This document shows, piece by piece, positions 1-6,256 of a stretch of 11,861 bases of DNA. Both the position numbers and the translations under genes were made by a program. Source of the stretch: Chitinophagaceae bacterium (lineage in GTDB: Bacteria > Bacteroidota > Bacteroidia > Chitinophagales > Chitinophagaceae); assembly GCA_019454915.1 (NCBI GenBank), contig JACFNM010000112.1, positions 1 through 11,861 of the forward strand. Reading direction: 5' to 3'. Each line of letters begins with the position of its first letter. Position 1 is the stretch's first letter. Under the pieces are notes generated by a model. That model ran no database searches. It saw only the letters and a list, made by a program, of their open reading frames with translations, and had not been told where the DNA came from.

Positions 1-443
1 ATCTGAATGGTGAGAATGTGGAATACTATATCCGGGATCTAATCGTAGCCGAAAAAGTGAGCGAGATAGCCACTATCGGAAGCGTCCGTTCCTTTGCTGT
101 TGAACAGCAAAGAAAGATGGGCAGAAAAAAAGGGATTGTAATGGATGGACGGGATATCGGAACGGTTGTCTTTCCGGACGCTGAATTTAAAATTTTTATG
201 ACGGCAGATAATGCAGTTCGGGTGGAAAGACGATTCAAAGAACTATACGCCCAAAATCCCAATACCACTATCGAAGAGGTGAAAAATAATCTTGAAATGC
301 GCGATTATATTGACTCTCACCGCGAAATCAGTCCGCTGCGGCAGGCAGAAGATGCAGTAGTCATAGATAATTCTAATATGACACCGGAGCAGCAATTGGA
401 TTTAGCCCTGCAATGGGCAGAAGAAAAAATGCAGAAAAAATAA
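1..443 (+). CDS. cmk: Cytidylate kinase, 3' part (5' end outside window)
   Basis: Cytidylate kinase phosphorylates CMP and dCMP with ATP in the cytoplasm, feeding CTP and dCTP synthesis. The frame is already open at base 3, so the gene starts upstream of the window; a GTG at 18 is internal. About 146 residues remain. They carry the family's LNGENV segment, the [11 protein letters not shown] helix, the strongly conserved [20 protein letters not shown] block (bases about 138-200), the lid-region Arg pair (VERRFKEL), and the C-terminal [23 protein letters not shown] segment that closes the CMP site. The N-terminal P-loop (Walker A) is missing only because of the window edge. The stop TAA (441-443) shares its last A with the ATG of the following oxidoreductase, so the two are probably co-transcribed and translationally coupled. 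The identification is secure. Confidence 0.95.
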   Translation, partial: LNGENVEYYIRDLIVAEKVSEIATIGSVRSFAVEQQRKMGRKKGIVMDGRDIGTVVFPDAEFKIFMTADNAVRVERRFKELYAQNPNTTIEEVKNNLEMRDYIDSHREISPLRQAEDAVVIDNSNMTPEQQLDLALQWAEEKMQKK

Positions 444-1525
444 TGATACAGAAAAAAATACGGGTAGCGGTATTAGGCTATGGCATTTCAGCCAGGGTCT
501 TTCACCTTCCCTTTTTTACCACAACGCTTACCGGGCAGTTTGAACTGGTTGCCATACTGCAACGCAATGGAGACGATGCAAAAAAGGCTCATCCGGAAAT
601 AAAGATCTATAGAGACCTGGATAGCCTGCTGCAGAATGCAGATATTGATTTGGTGGTGATTACCACACCCAACGACACCCATTTCCCTTTTGCCCAAAAA
701 GCTTTGGAAGCGGGGAAGCACGTCGTCCTGGAGAAGCCTTTTACCAATACTTCTGAAGAGGCAGCACAACTGGTAAACCTAACTAAAACATCCGGTAAGA
801 TATTAAGCGTTTATCAAAACCGGAGATATGTCAGCGACTTTCGAACCATAAAAGATATCCTTGATAAGAAACTATTAGGCGAGGTACACGAATTTGAGGC
901 GCACTACGATCGGTATCGTATGGAAGCACGCCCCAACGCCTGGCGGGAAGCTCCGCTGCCCGGAAGCGGCATCCTATACGATATAGGCGCCCATATCATA
1001 GACCAGGCGCTGTATTTTTTCGGGATGCCGTCCACGATCACTGCGGATATTCGCTTACAGCGGTCTCATGCCCGGGTGGACGACTATTTCGTCATCTGGC
1101 TCAACTATTCCTATACCAAGGTTATCCTGCACGCAGGAATGCTGGTTCGCGAACCCGGCCCCCGGTACATGGTCCAGGGCACACGGGGCTCATTTATTAA
1201 ATATGGAGAAGACCCGCAGGAACAAAGACTCAGAAAGGGTGAACTTCCCCTAGGAGATGCCTGGGGACGGGAGTCTGAAGAAACGTACGGACTTCTCCAC
1301 ACTGATATAAACAATAAAATAATCAGGGAGAAATATCCTTCACTTCCCGGAAGCTACGCCGACTATTACCATGATGTATATAAGAGTATCACATCCGGAG
1401 CGCCCGTGAACGTGAAACCCGAACATGGTTATAACGTAATTCGCATTATCGAATTAGCCATGCAAAGTCATAAGGAAGGAAAGACCATAGCGTGTACCGG
1501 GCTGATAGACGTTGATTATTTCTAA
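443..1525 (+). CDS. Gfo/Idh/MocA family NAD(P)-dependent oxidoreductase
   Basis: A 360-residue cytoplasmic dehydrogenase of the Gfo/Idh/MocA fold, which oxidises or reduces sugars, inositols or related substrates with NAD(P). Visible features are an N-terminal Rossmann fold (VAVLGYGISARVFH, residues 8-21, glycine-rich loop GYGISA), VITTPNDTH (72-80), and the family signature EKPFTN (97-102), whose Lys is catalytic in characterised members. The second domain carries YDIGAHIIDQAL (179-190), with His184 at the usual catalytic-His position. The length is typical. I chose the ATG at 443 because it overlaps the cmk stop as TAATG. An in-frame ATG at 413 would add ten Lys/Arg-rich residues ahead of the first beta strand and sits deep inside cmk. 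The substrate cannot be told from sequence; it recalls the YhhX-like branch of the family, but that is an impression. It converges with the gene at 1604-2611, with 78 bp between stops. Confidence 0.9.
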   Translation: MIQKKIRVAVLGYGISARVFHLPFFTTTLTGQFELVAILQRNGDDAKKAHPEIKIYRDLDSLLQNADIDLVVITTPNDTHFPFAQKALEAGKHVVLEKPFTNTSEEAAQLVNLTKTSGKILSVYQNRRYVSDFRTIKDILDKKLLGEVHEFEAHYDRYRMEARPNAWREAPLPGSGILYDIGAHIIDQALYFFGMPSTITADIRLQRSHARVDDYFVIWLNYSYTKVILHAGMLVREPGPRYMVQGTRGSFIKYGEDPQEQRLRKGELPLGDAWGRESEETYGLLHTDINNKIIREKYPSLPGSYADYYHDVYKSITSGAPVNVKPEHGYNVIRIIELAMQSHKEGKTIACTGLIDVDYF

Positions 1526-1603
1526 CCATCATACCGCTATAGCACGAAAAAATAATGCATCTTTCGCGTAGTAAACAAAATACAGGCGGGAAAGCCGTAA
1601 AAA

Positions 1604-2611
1604 TCAAAGCGCCATCAGGCTGCACCCCCTGATATCACTGTTGTCAACACGGCCCAATACTTCAAAACTACCGTTGGGATACAATCGCCCGGCATCGTCG
1701 GTCGCGATAAACGAACAGGAATACAGGTTTGCCAAATCTATTACATTGATAATACCCTGCGTTTCTTTATCACCCGGTGTTAATATCCGATAAGGATCGT
1801 CTTCACTCCTCAGTAACACTTTCATTCTGTCGGTAGTATAAAAGATGCCGTCTCCTCCCGAATAAGCCTGGGACAGTAATTCGGTCATTCCATATTCAGA
1901 ATGGATCTTTGAAACTTTAAATGCTGCTTTCAACCGGTCGTGTACTTCGGCTCTTATTATTTCGGCCCTGCGTCCCTTCATCCCCCCGGTCTCCATAACG
2001 GTTGTAAACTTCAGTTCAGCCGGATAAGCTTCTGCAAAATCAAGCAACGCAAAAGTGACGCCGATAAGAAGTGTTTTTTGTCGCTGCCGCTCCAACCGGT
2101 TCAGACACTCGGCCAATTCGTCATATTGGTTGATGTAAAAACCGCTTTTTTCGTGACCGCTCCGCCGGATTAATTCATCTACCATCACTATCAACGAGGA
2201 ATTACTCCTCTCAAGGTAAGAGGGCAAAAGTCCCAGAATACACCAGTCACGGGTATTTCCATAGAATAGTTCAAACCCTTTTATGAAATTTTCCGTATAT
2301 AAACCGGTATCCTTAATATAATGCTTACTGTTCACGGATTGTGTAGTCCCGCTACTTTCGAATATAGCCCGGGGTTCAAATTCAGTAGTTTGTACCCTGT
2401 GGGTCTTGAAAAATGTTATCGGCAGGAAGGGAATTTGTTCGGCTTTTTGAATATCTGCGGGATTAATATTCCGGATATCTACAAACCGCCGGTAGATTTC
2501 ATTATGGGTATATTGAAATTGGAAGATTTCCACTGCCAGCATATCAAATGCTGAAATGTTAAAATCAAATATTCGTTTGGAGAGTTCGTTATAGGATGGA
2601 TATTTATTCAA
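1604..2611 (-). CDS. LuxE-like acyl-protein synthetase / acyltransferase family protein
   Basis: A 335-residue protein of the LuxE/PaaK-like branch of the adenylate-forming (ANL) superfamily. LuxE itself activates fatty acids with ATP and carries the acyl group on a Cys near its C-terminus for the luciferase fatty-acid reductase complex. ANL-type features are visible: the phosphate-loop-like ESSGTT (85-90), METGGMKGRR (206-215), the adenine-loop-like SEYGMTELLSQAY (238-250), ATDDAGRL (303-310) and EVLGRVDNSDIRG (317-329). Cys330, five residues from the end in RGCSLMAL, sits where LuxE has its acylated Cys, suggesting that thioester chemistry is kept. No luxC, luxD or luciferase genes are nearby, so bioluminescence is not implied and the substrate is unknown. 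The start is TTG at 2611, because an in-frame TAA lies four codons upstream. The first in-frame ATG (Met24) would cut into the conserved N-terminal block, NISAFDMLAVEIFQFQY. It is divergent from the lipoprotein gene, 23 bp away. Confidence 0.85.
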   Translation of the reverse strand: MNKYPSYNELSKRIFDFNISAFDMLAVEIFQFQYTHNEIYRRFVDIRNINPADIQKAEQIPFLPITFFKTHRVQTTEFEPRAIFESSGTTQSVNSKHYIKDTGLYTENFIKGFELFYGNTRDWCILGLLPSYLERSNSSLIVMVDELIRRSGHEKSGFYINQYDELAECLNRLERQRQKTLLIGVTFALLDFAEAYPAELKFTTVMETGGMKGRRAEIIRAEVHDRLKAAFKVSKIHSEYGMTELLSQAYSGGDGIFYTTDRMKVLLRSEDDPYRILTPGDKETQGIINVIDLANLYSCSFIATDDAGRLYPNGSFEVLGRVDNSDIRGCSLMAL

Positions 2612-2621
2612 TCGGAATAAT

Positions 2622-2629
2622 TACATTTG
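2622..2629 (+). promoter_or_regulatory. Candidate Bacteroidota -7 element (TACATTTG) for the lipoprotein gene
   Basis: TACATTTG matches the Bacteroidota -7 consensus TAnnTTTG exactly and ends five bases before the ATG at 2635. Transcription would then start at about the start codon, giving a leaderless or near-leaderless message. No TTG -33 element is seen 17-23 bp upstream, so a chance match is possible. Confidence 0.35.
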
Positions 2630-2634
2630 TTTTA

Positions 2635-3108
2635 ATGAAAAAATATATGAGGGCGCTTTTGTTTGTTTTTTTCAGTATGCTGATCATTGCCTCATGCAGC
2701 AAAGATAAGTTTAGCGACAAACCGATGCTTAAATTAACTTCGGTCAGTTCCCAACATATTCCCGTTGGCAGCGCTATCCAGATAACCATGGAATATACGG
2801 ATGCCCAGGGCGACCTTGCCGGGGTGCCTTTGTTTGTGCAAAAACTCTCTTCCTCTTATCCCTGTGATGACGGCTCAAAGGACCCAACTTTCCTCGATAG
2901 CTTAAGTTACATCATTCCGGGTGATGTGCCGGCCACCAGTAACCAGAAAGGAGAGATTGTGGTTACCTGGGAGTATTTTCAGTTACAGCCTATTGCCTGT
3001 GATGGAGTAGACACAGTGGAAAATGCTACCTTTAAGTTTTGGTTGAGGGATCAGGCCGGCAACATGAGCGACACGGTCTCCACACCTATCATTACAATTG
3101 AAAAATAA
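2635..3108 (+). CDS. Small lipoprotein of unknown function
   Basis: A 157-residue predicted lipoprotein whose function I do not recognise. The N-terminus MKKYMRALLFVFFSMLIIAS ends in a lipobox (I-A-S-Cys21), so it should be lipid-anchored and face the periplasm or cell surface. The mature part looks beta-rich, with alternating hydrophobic residues, and ends in an Ig-like-looking strand pattern (ATFKFWLRDQAGNMSDTVSTPIITIE). It contains YTDAQGDLAG (54-63), a motif style common in Bacteroidota surface lipoproteins. Two cysteines in similar contexts, Cys77 (PCDDG) and Cys122 (ACDG), could form a disulfide. The ATG at 2635 is preferred because it puts the positive charges directly before the hydrophobic stretch. 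An in-frame ATG at 2596 would prepend a second hydrophobic stretch and overlap the divergent gene. The next gene starts 2 nt after the stop, so they are probably co-transcribed. Confidence 0.8.
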   Translation: MKKYMRALLFVFFSMLIIASCSKDKFSDKPMLKLTSVSSQHIPVGSAIQITMEYTDAQGDLAGVPLFVQKLSSSYPCDDGSKDPTFLDSLSYIIPGDVPATSNQKGEIVVTWEYFQLQPIACDGVDTVENATFKFWLRDQAGNMSDTVSTPIITIEK

Positions 3109-3110
3109 AG

Positions 3111-3968
3111 TTGGCGGGCTCAAGAAGCATAGGTTTTCCGGTTTTCAATTTCCTCCTTTATAGCAATATATTTATTTCGATATGTGCTATCCTGATGATA
3201 GCGCAAACGAACCAATTGTTCCTGCTGTCGTATAATCATTCGCTCTTCTATGCTTTCGTGTTCTGTGCCACGCTGTGCAGTTATAACTTCCACTGGTACC
3301 TGACGCCTTACGTGCCTTCTTCCTCCTATCGTATTGCCTGGAACCACCAGAACCGGTCAACGATTCTTTACATCTATCTCATCACGGCTATTTGCTCTCT
3401 TTATCTCGGTTGGCAGATAAGGCACCACTGGATGGCCATCAGTCTGGGTATTGTTGCTACTTTTTTATATACGGCGCCTAAAATCCCGCATAAATATTTT
3501 TCTCTTCTCTCCAAAATAGCCTTTGGCAAAACGCTTTTCCTGACTTTTGTCTGGATGTACGTTACCACAGCGTTACCCATCCTTATCTCTGATTCAAACT
3601 GGACGTTCAACCATTCGCTCTTTTGTATCAGCCGGTTTACACTCATCTATGCCATCTGTATCCTTTTCGACTATCGCGATCGGGAGTCCGACCAGGCAAG
3701 TGGTGTTAAGAGCATGATAACCTGGCTCAGTGAACAAAAAGTCTTGTGGATATTTATACTCTCTCTCCTCCTGTTTTTCATCAGCACCATTGCTATGTCG
3801 GGTGGCCCGTTTTCCGTTTTTACCAAGATATTGCTACTGGTTCCCGGTGCGATTGTTTGGTTATTATATCGGTATTCAAAAAAGCATTCCGGAGACTATC
3901 TCTATTATTTTGTGCTTGACGGACTCATGATGTTTTCCTCTATTTTAACGCTTTTGTTCAGGTTTTGA
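3111..3968 (+). CDS. UbiA-superfamily-like polytopic membrane protein with degenerate first Asp motif
   Basis: A 285-residue integral membrane protein with roughly eight hydrophobic segments (about 10-30, 43-60, 85-101, 108-122, 139-158, 170-187, 210-229, 237-253, plus a final one at 267-283). UbiA-type prenyltransferases attach isoprenoid chains using two Asp-rich Mg-diphosphate sites. Here the second site is recognisable as DYRDRESD (187-194), followed by GVKSM, as is the loop pattern LYTAPKIPHKYFSLLSKIAF (119-138). At the first site, where enzymes have NDxxDxxxD, this protein has YNFHWYLTP (58-66): the Asn is kept and the Asp residues are gone. It is therefore a superfamily relative whose catalysis is uncertain. 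The start is TTG at 3111: an in-frame TGA lies at 3099-3101, and the next ATG (3198) is inside the first membrane segment. It sits 2 nt after the lipoprotein stop, so joint expression is likely. Family placement rests on motifs only. Confidence 0.75.
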   Translation: MAGSRSIGFPVFNFLLYSNIFISICAILMIAQTNQLFLLSYNHSLFYAFVFCATLCSYNFHWYLTPYVPSSSYRIAWNHQNRSTILYIYLITAICSLYLGWQIRHHWMAISLGIVATFLYTAPKIPHKYFSLLSKIAFGKTLFLTFVWMYVTTALPILISDSNWTFNHSLFCISRFTLIYAICILFDYRDRESDQASGVKSMITWLSEQKVLWIFILSLLLFFISTIAMSGGPFSVFTKILLLVPGAIVWLLYRYSKKHSGDYLYYFVLDGLMMFSSILTLLFRF

Positions 3969-3969
3969 C

Positions 3970-3977
3970 TATTTTTG
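3970..3977 (+). promoter_or_regulatory. Candidate Bacteroidota -7 element (TATTTTTG) for the M42 peptidase gene
   Basis: TATTTTTG fits TAnnTTTG exactly and lies 19 bp before the ATG at 3997, leaving room for a short leader of about 12-14 nt. The element begins just after the upstream stop codon. A good TTG at -33 spacing is lacking (the nearest, TTTG at 3953-3956, is only 13 bp away), so this remains a candidate. Confidence 0.4.
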
Positions 3978-3996
3978 ACCCTTATAATTAATTTTC

Positions 3997-5106
3997 ATGG
4001 CAAAGCAGACTAAGAAGAATCCAAAATCCCTCGTTGACAAGGAAGCATTTCAATTTCTGAAAAACTATATCAATAATGCTTCACCAACAGGTTTTGAAAG
4101 CAGCGGACAAAAATTATGGCTCGATTATATTAAGCCCTATATTGATACTCATTTTGTTGACCCTTACGGCACAGCAGTCGGCATCATCAATCCCGATAAA
4201 CCGTTCAAGGTGGTGATAGAAGCACATGCCGATGAAATCAGCTGGTTCGTAAATTATATCACTAATGAAGGCCTGATTTACCTGAAAAGAAATGGTGGCG
4301 TTGATCATCAGATTGCCCCGGGTAAAAGAGTGATTATACAAGGTAAGAAAGGTCCGGTGAAGGCTGTATTTGGCTGGCCCGCCATTCATACGCGGATAGG
4401 CAGTACGGACAAAGAAACGCAACCCAAAGTAGAAAACCTGTTTCTCGATTGCGGCGGCAGGAGTAAAAAGGAAGTAGAGGACTTAGGTATTCATATTGGC
4501 GCAGTAGCCACCTATGAAGAAGGTTTTGATGAGCTTTCCTATGGATATTATATTGGCAGAGCGCTTGATAACCGGATAGGCGGATTTATGATCGCCGAAG
4601 TGGCCCGACTGTTAAAACAGAATAAAATAAAACTTCCGTACAGCCTTTATATAGTAAATGCCGTTCAGGAAGAAATAGGACTGAGAGGCGCGGAAATGAT
4701 AGCGCGTAGAATTAAACCTGACGTTGCCATCATCACAGACGTTACCCATGATACCACTACGCCGATGATCAACAAAATGATTGAGGGTGACATCGCCTGT
4801 GGAAGAGGACCTTCCCTCGCTTATGCCCCCGCGGTACATAATAAGCTACTCAATCTTGTACTAGAAGTGGCAAAAAATAGTAAAATACCCGTTCAGTTGC
4901 GGGCGCAAAGCCGAAGTACCGGAACCGATACGGAGTCTTTTGCCTATGCGAATGACGGCTGCCCCTCCGTGCTCATTTCCATCCCGCTAAGATATATGCA
5001 CACAACGGTAGAAATGCTTCACAAAGACGATATAGATCATACCATTAGGCTAATGTATGAAACACTATTAACCTTGACGCCCAAAACAAACCTGAGCTAT
5101 CTTTAA
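3997..5106 (+). CDS. M42 family metallopeptidase (glutamyl aminopeptidase / FrvX-YpdE type)
   Basis: A 369-residue cytoplasmic zinc or cobalt aminopeptidase of MEROPS family M42, which trims N-terminal residues from peptides, usually as a dodecamer; 'cellulase M' is an old misnomer for such proteins. The dinuclear metal site is fully visible: EAHADE (His77, Asp79), GRALDNRIGG (bridging Asp191), VQEEIGLRGAE (catalytic base Glu225 and ligand Glu226), IITDVTHD (Asp248) and RYMHTTVEM (His335). The inserted PDZ-like beta domain common to M42 occupies about residues 85-175, including IAPGKRVIIQGKKGPVKAVFG. The Lys-rich N-terminus (MAKQTKKNPK) has no signal peptide. The length is typical. The ATG at 3997 is the only reasonable start and has no Shine-Dalgarno sequence. 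The gene is convergent with phoH, with 27 bp between stops and no obvious terminator hairpin. Substrate preference cannot be read from the sequence. Confidence 0.93.
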   Translation: MAKQTKKNPKSLVDKEAFQFLKNYINNASPTGFESSGQKLWLDYIKPYIDTHFVDPYGTAVGIINPDKPFKVVIEAHADEISWFVNYITNEGLIYLKRNGGVDHQIAPGKRVIIQGKKGPVKAVFGWPAIHTRIGSTDKETQPKVENLFLDCGGRSKKEVEDLGIHIGAVATYEEGFDELSYGYYIGRALDNRIGGFMIAEVARLLKQNKIKLPYSLYIVNAVQEEIGLRGAEMIARRIKPDVAIITDVTHDTTTPMINKMIEGDIACGRGPSLAYAPAVHNKLLNLVLEVAKNSKIPVQLRAQSRSTGTDTESFAYANDGCPSVLISIPLRYMHTTVEMLHKDDIDHTIRLMYETLLTLTPKTNLSYL

Positions 5107-5133
5107 GGCAGCGTGAACAGTTGAGCAGAGATA

Positions 5134-6132
5134 TTATTCATCCTCCCCGCGTTTGGGTTTATTGAAGTTGTTCTGATGCTGTTCAGAATCCCTGTCGTAA
5201 GCTTTGATAATAGCTTTGACCAACCGGTGTCGCACGACATCGCTTTCATCGAGTTCTATGTGTGTGATACCGTCTATATTCTTCAAAATCCGGGTAGCTT
5301 TTTCCAGTCCGCTACGTTGATTCCTGGGAAGATCTACCTGCGTAATATCACCGGTTATAATTGCCTTGGCGTTTGCGCCAATACGCGTTAAAAACATCTT
5401 AAGCTGTAAATCCGTCGCGTTTTGCGCTTCATCTAAAATGATGAATGCATTATCCAGCGTACGCCCGCGCATATAGGCAAGCGGAGCCACTTCTATCACC
5501 CGCGTGCTCATATAATAGCCAAGTTTATCGGCCGGAATCATATCGTCTAATGCATCGTATAATGGTCGCAGATAAGGATCTATTTTTTCCTTCAGGTCTC
5601 CGGGCAAGAATCCCAGACTTTCTCCTGCCTCAACGGCAGGGCGGGTAAGAATGATTTTCTTTACCTGCTTGTTTTTTAACGCTCTGACCGCGAGGGCAAC
5701 CGCCGTGAAAGTCTTTCCCGTTCCGGCAGGGCCAATGGCAAACACAACATCATTCTTTTCGGCAGCAGCTACCAGTTTCTTCTGATTAGCCGTTCTTGCC
5801 CTTACGCTCTTACCATTGGGGCCAAAGACCAATACCTCGTTGCTGTTGCGTTCGATAAAATGGTCAATTATTTCCGCATCATCGCCACCCAATATCTGCT
5901 CGAAATACCTTTCACTCACGTGACCGTTCTTTTCGAGATATTGAATCAGCAATACTATTTTTTCTTTAGCCATTTCAATCTGCTCGGGAGCGCCGCTCAG
6001 CTTAATCTGGGTTCCTCTGCTCAGGATTTTTAAAAGAGGGAATTTTTTCTTCAGGAGATCCAACTTTCCGTTGTTAACACCAAAAAACTCAATGGGGTTA
6101 ACGGTTTCAAGGTTAATAATCGTTTCCGTCAA
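5134..6132 (-). CDS. PhoH family protein (PhoH-like ATPase)
   Basis: A 332-residue cytoplasmic P-loop ATPase of the PhoH/YbeZ family, related to superfamily I helicases and linked in other bacteria to RNA metabolism, often together with the rRNA endonuclease YbeY. Domains in order are an N-terminal KH-like/PhoH-type segment (about 15-68, [20 protein letters not shown]), then the ATPase core. The core has Walker A GPAGTGKT (134-141), [16 protein letters not shown] (163-178), Walker [11 protein letters not shown] (229-238), the sensor-like [10 protein letters not shown] (260-269) and the C-terminal DVVRHRLV (298-305). The tail is short, charged and polar ([19 protein letters not shown]). The start is TTG at 6132: the next in-frame triplets upstream are CAA, ATT and a TGA stop, and an ATG ten bases upstream is out of frame. 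The following gene on this strand side, the TonB receptor, lies upstream by 124 bp that contain a candidate promoter, so phoH is probably transcribed on its own. Confidence 0.93.
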   Translation of the reverse strand: MTETIINLETVNPIEFFGVNNGKLDLLKKKFPLLKILSRGTQIKLSGAPEQIEMAKEKIVLLIQYLEKNGHVSERYFEQILGGDDAEIIDHFIERNSNEVLVFGPNGKSVRARTANQKKLVAAAEKNDVVFAIGPAGTGKTFTAVALAVRALKNKQVKKIILTRPAVEAGESLGFLPGDLKEKIDPYLRPLYDALDDMIPADKLGYYMSTRVIEVAPLAYMRGRTLDNAFIILDEAQNATDLQLKMFLTRIGANAKAIITGDITQVDLPRNQRSGLEKATRILKNIDGITHIELDESDVVRHRLVKAIIKAYDRDSEQHQNNFNKPKRGEDE

Positions 6133-6195
6133 TTGAATTCATTTTAATATTCACAAAATCTTTTCGAAACTTATTGAACGCCATCCCAATTCATC

Positions 6196-6230
6196 CAAAT
6201 GTAAGGATTCGGACGATAATAAATGCAAAA
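6196..6230 (-). promoter_or_regulatory. Candidate promoter for phoH
   Basis: Read on the minus strand, TACATTTG (6203 down to 6196) fits the Bacteroidota -7 element TAnnTTTG exactly. TTTTG (6230 down to 6226) lies 22 bp upstream, inside the tolerated range for the -33 TTG element. Transcription would start near 6190, giving a leader of about 55-60 nt before the TTG start at 6132. This is the best-supported promoter in the window, though still only a motif match. Confidence 0.5.
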
Positions 6231-6256
6231 TTAACAAAGCCTGCTTAACTATATTT

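Noticed and set aside
413..442. ATG at 413 as the start of the oxidoreductase
   Set aside because: It adds ten charged residues before the Rossmann strand and lies inside cmk; the TAATG overlap at 443 is the more natural start.
18..443. GTG at 18 as the start of cytidylate kinase
   Set aside because: The frame is open upstream to the window edge and already encodes conserved family residues (LNGEN) before the GTG; the gene is truncated, not short.
1561..1594. Possible terminator hairpin between the convergent oxidoreductase and LuxE-like genes (CTTTC/GAAAG)
   Set aside because: The stem is only 5 bp plus a mismatch, with a loop over 20 nt and no U-tract; I cannot support a terminator.
1604..2611. 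Part of a bioluminescence (lux) operon
   Set aside because: No luxA, B, C or D homologue is present; LuxE-like proteins are widespread in non-luminous Bacteroidota.
2596..2634. ATG at 2596 as the start of the lipoprotein
   Set aside because: It prepends a second hydrophobic stretch to a complete lipoprotein signal and overlaps the divergent gene's start.
4114..4422. A 102-codon minus-strand frame inside the M42 peptidase gene
   Set aside because: It is antisense to the metal-site and PDZ-like region, with no signal or motif of its own.
5107..5133. Terminator between the convergent M42 and phoH genes
   Set aside because: The 27-bp gap has no inverted repeat of useful length and no T-run on either strand.
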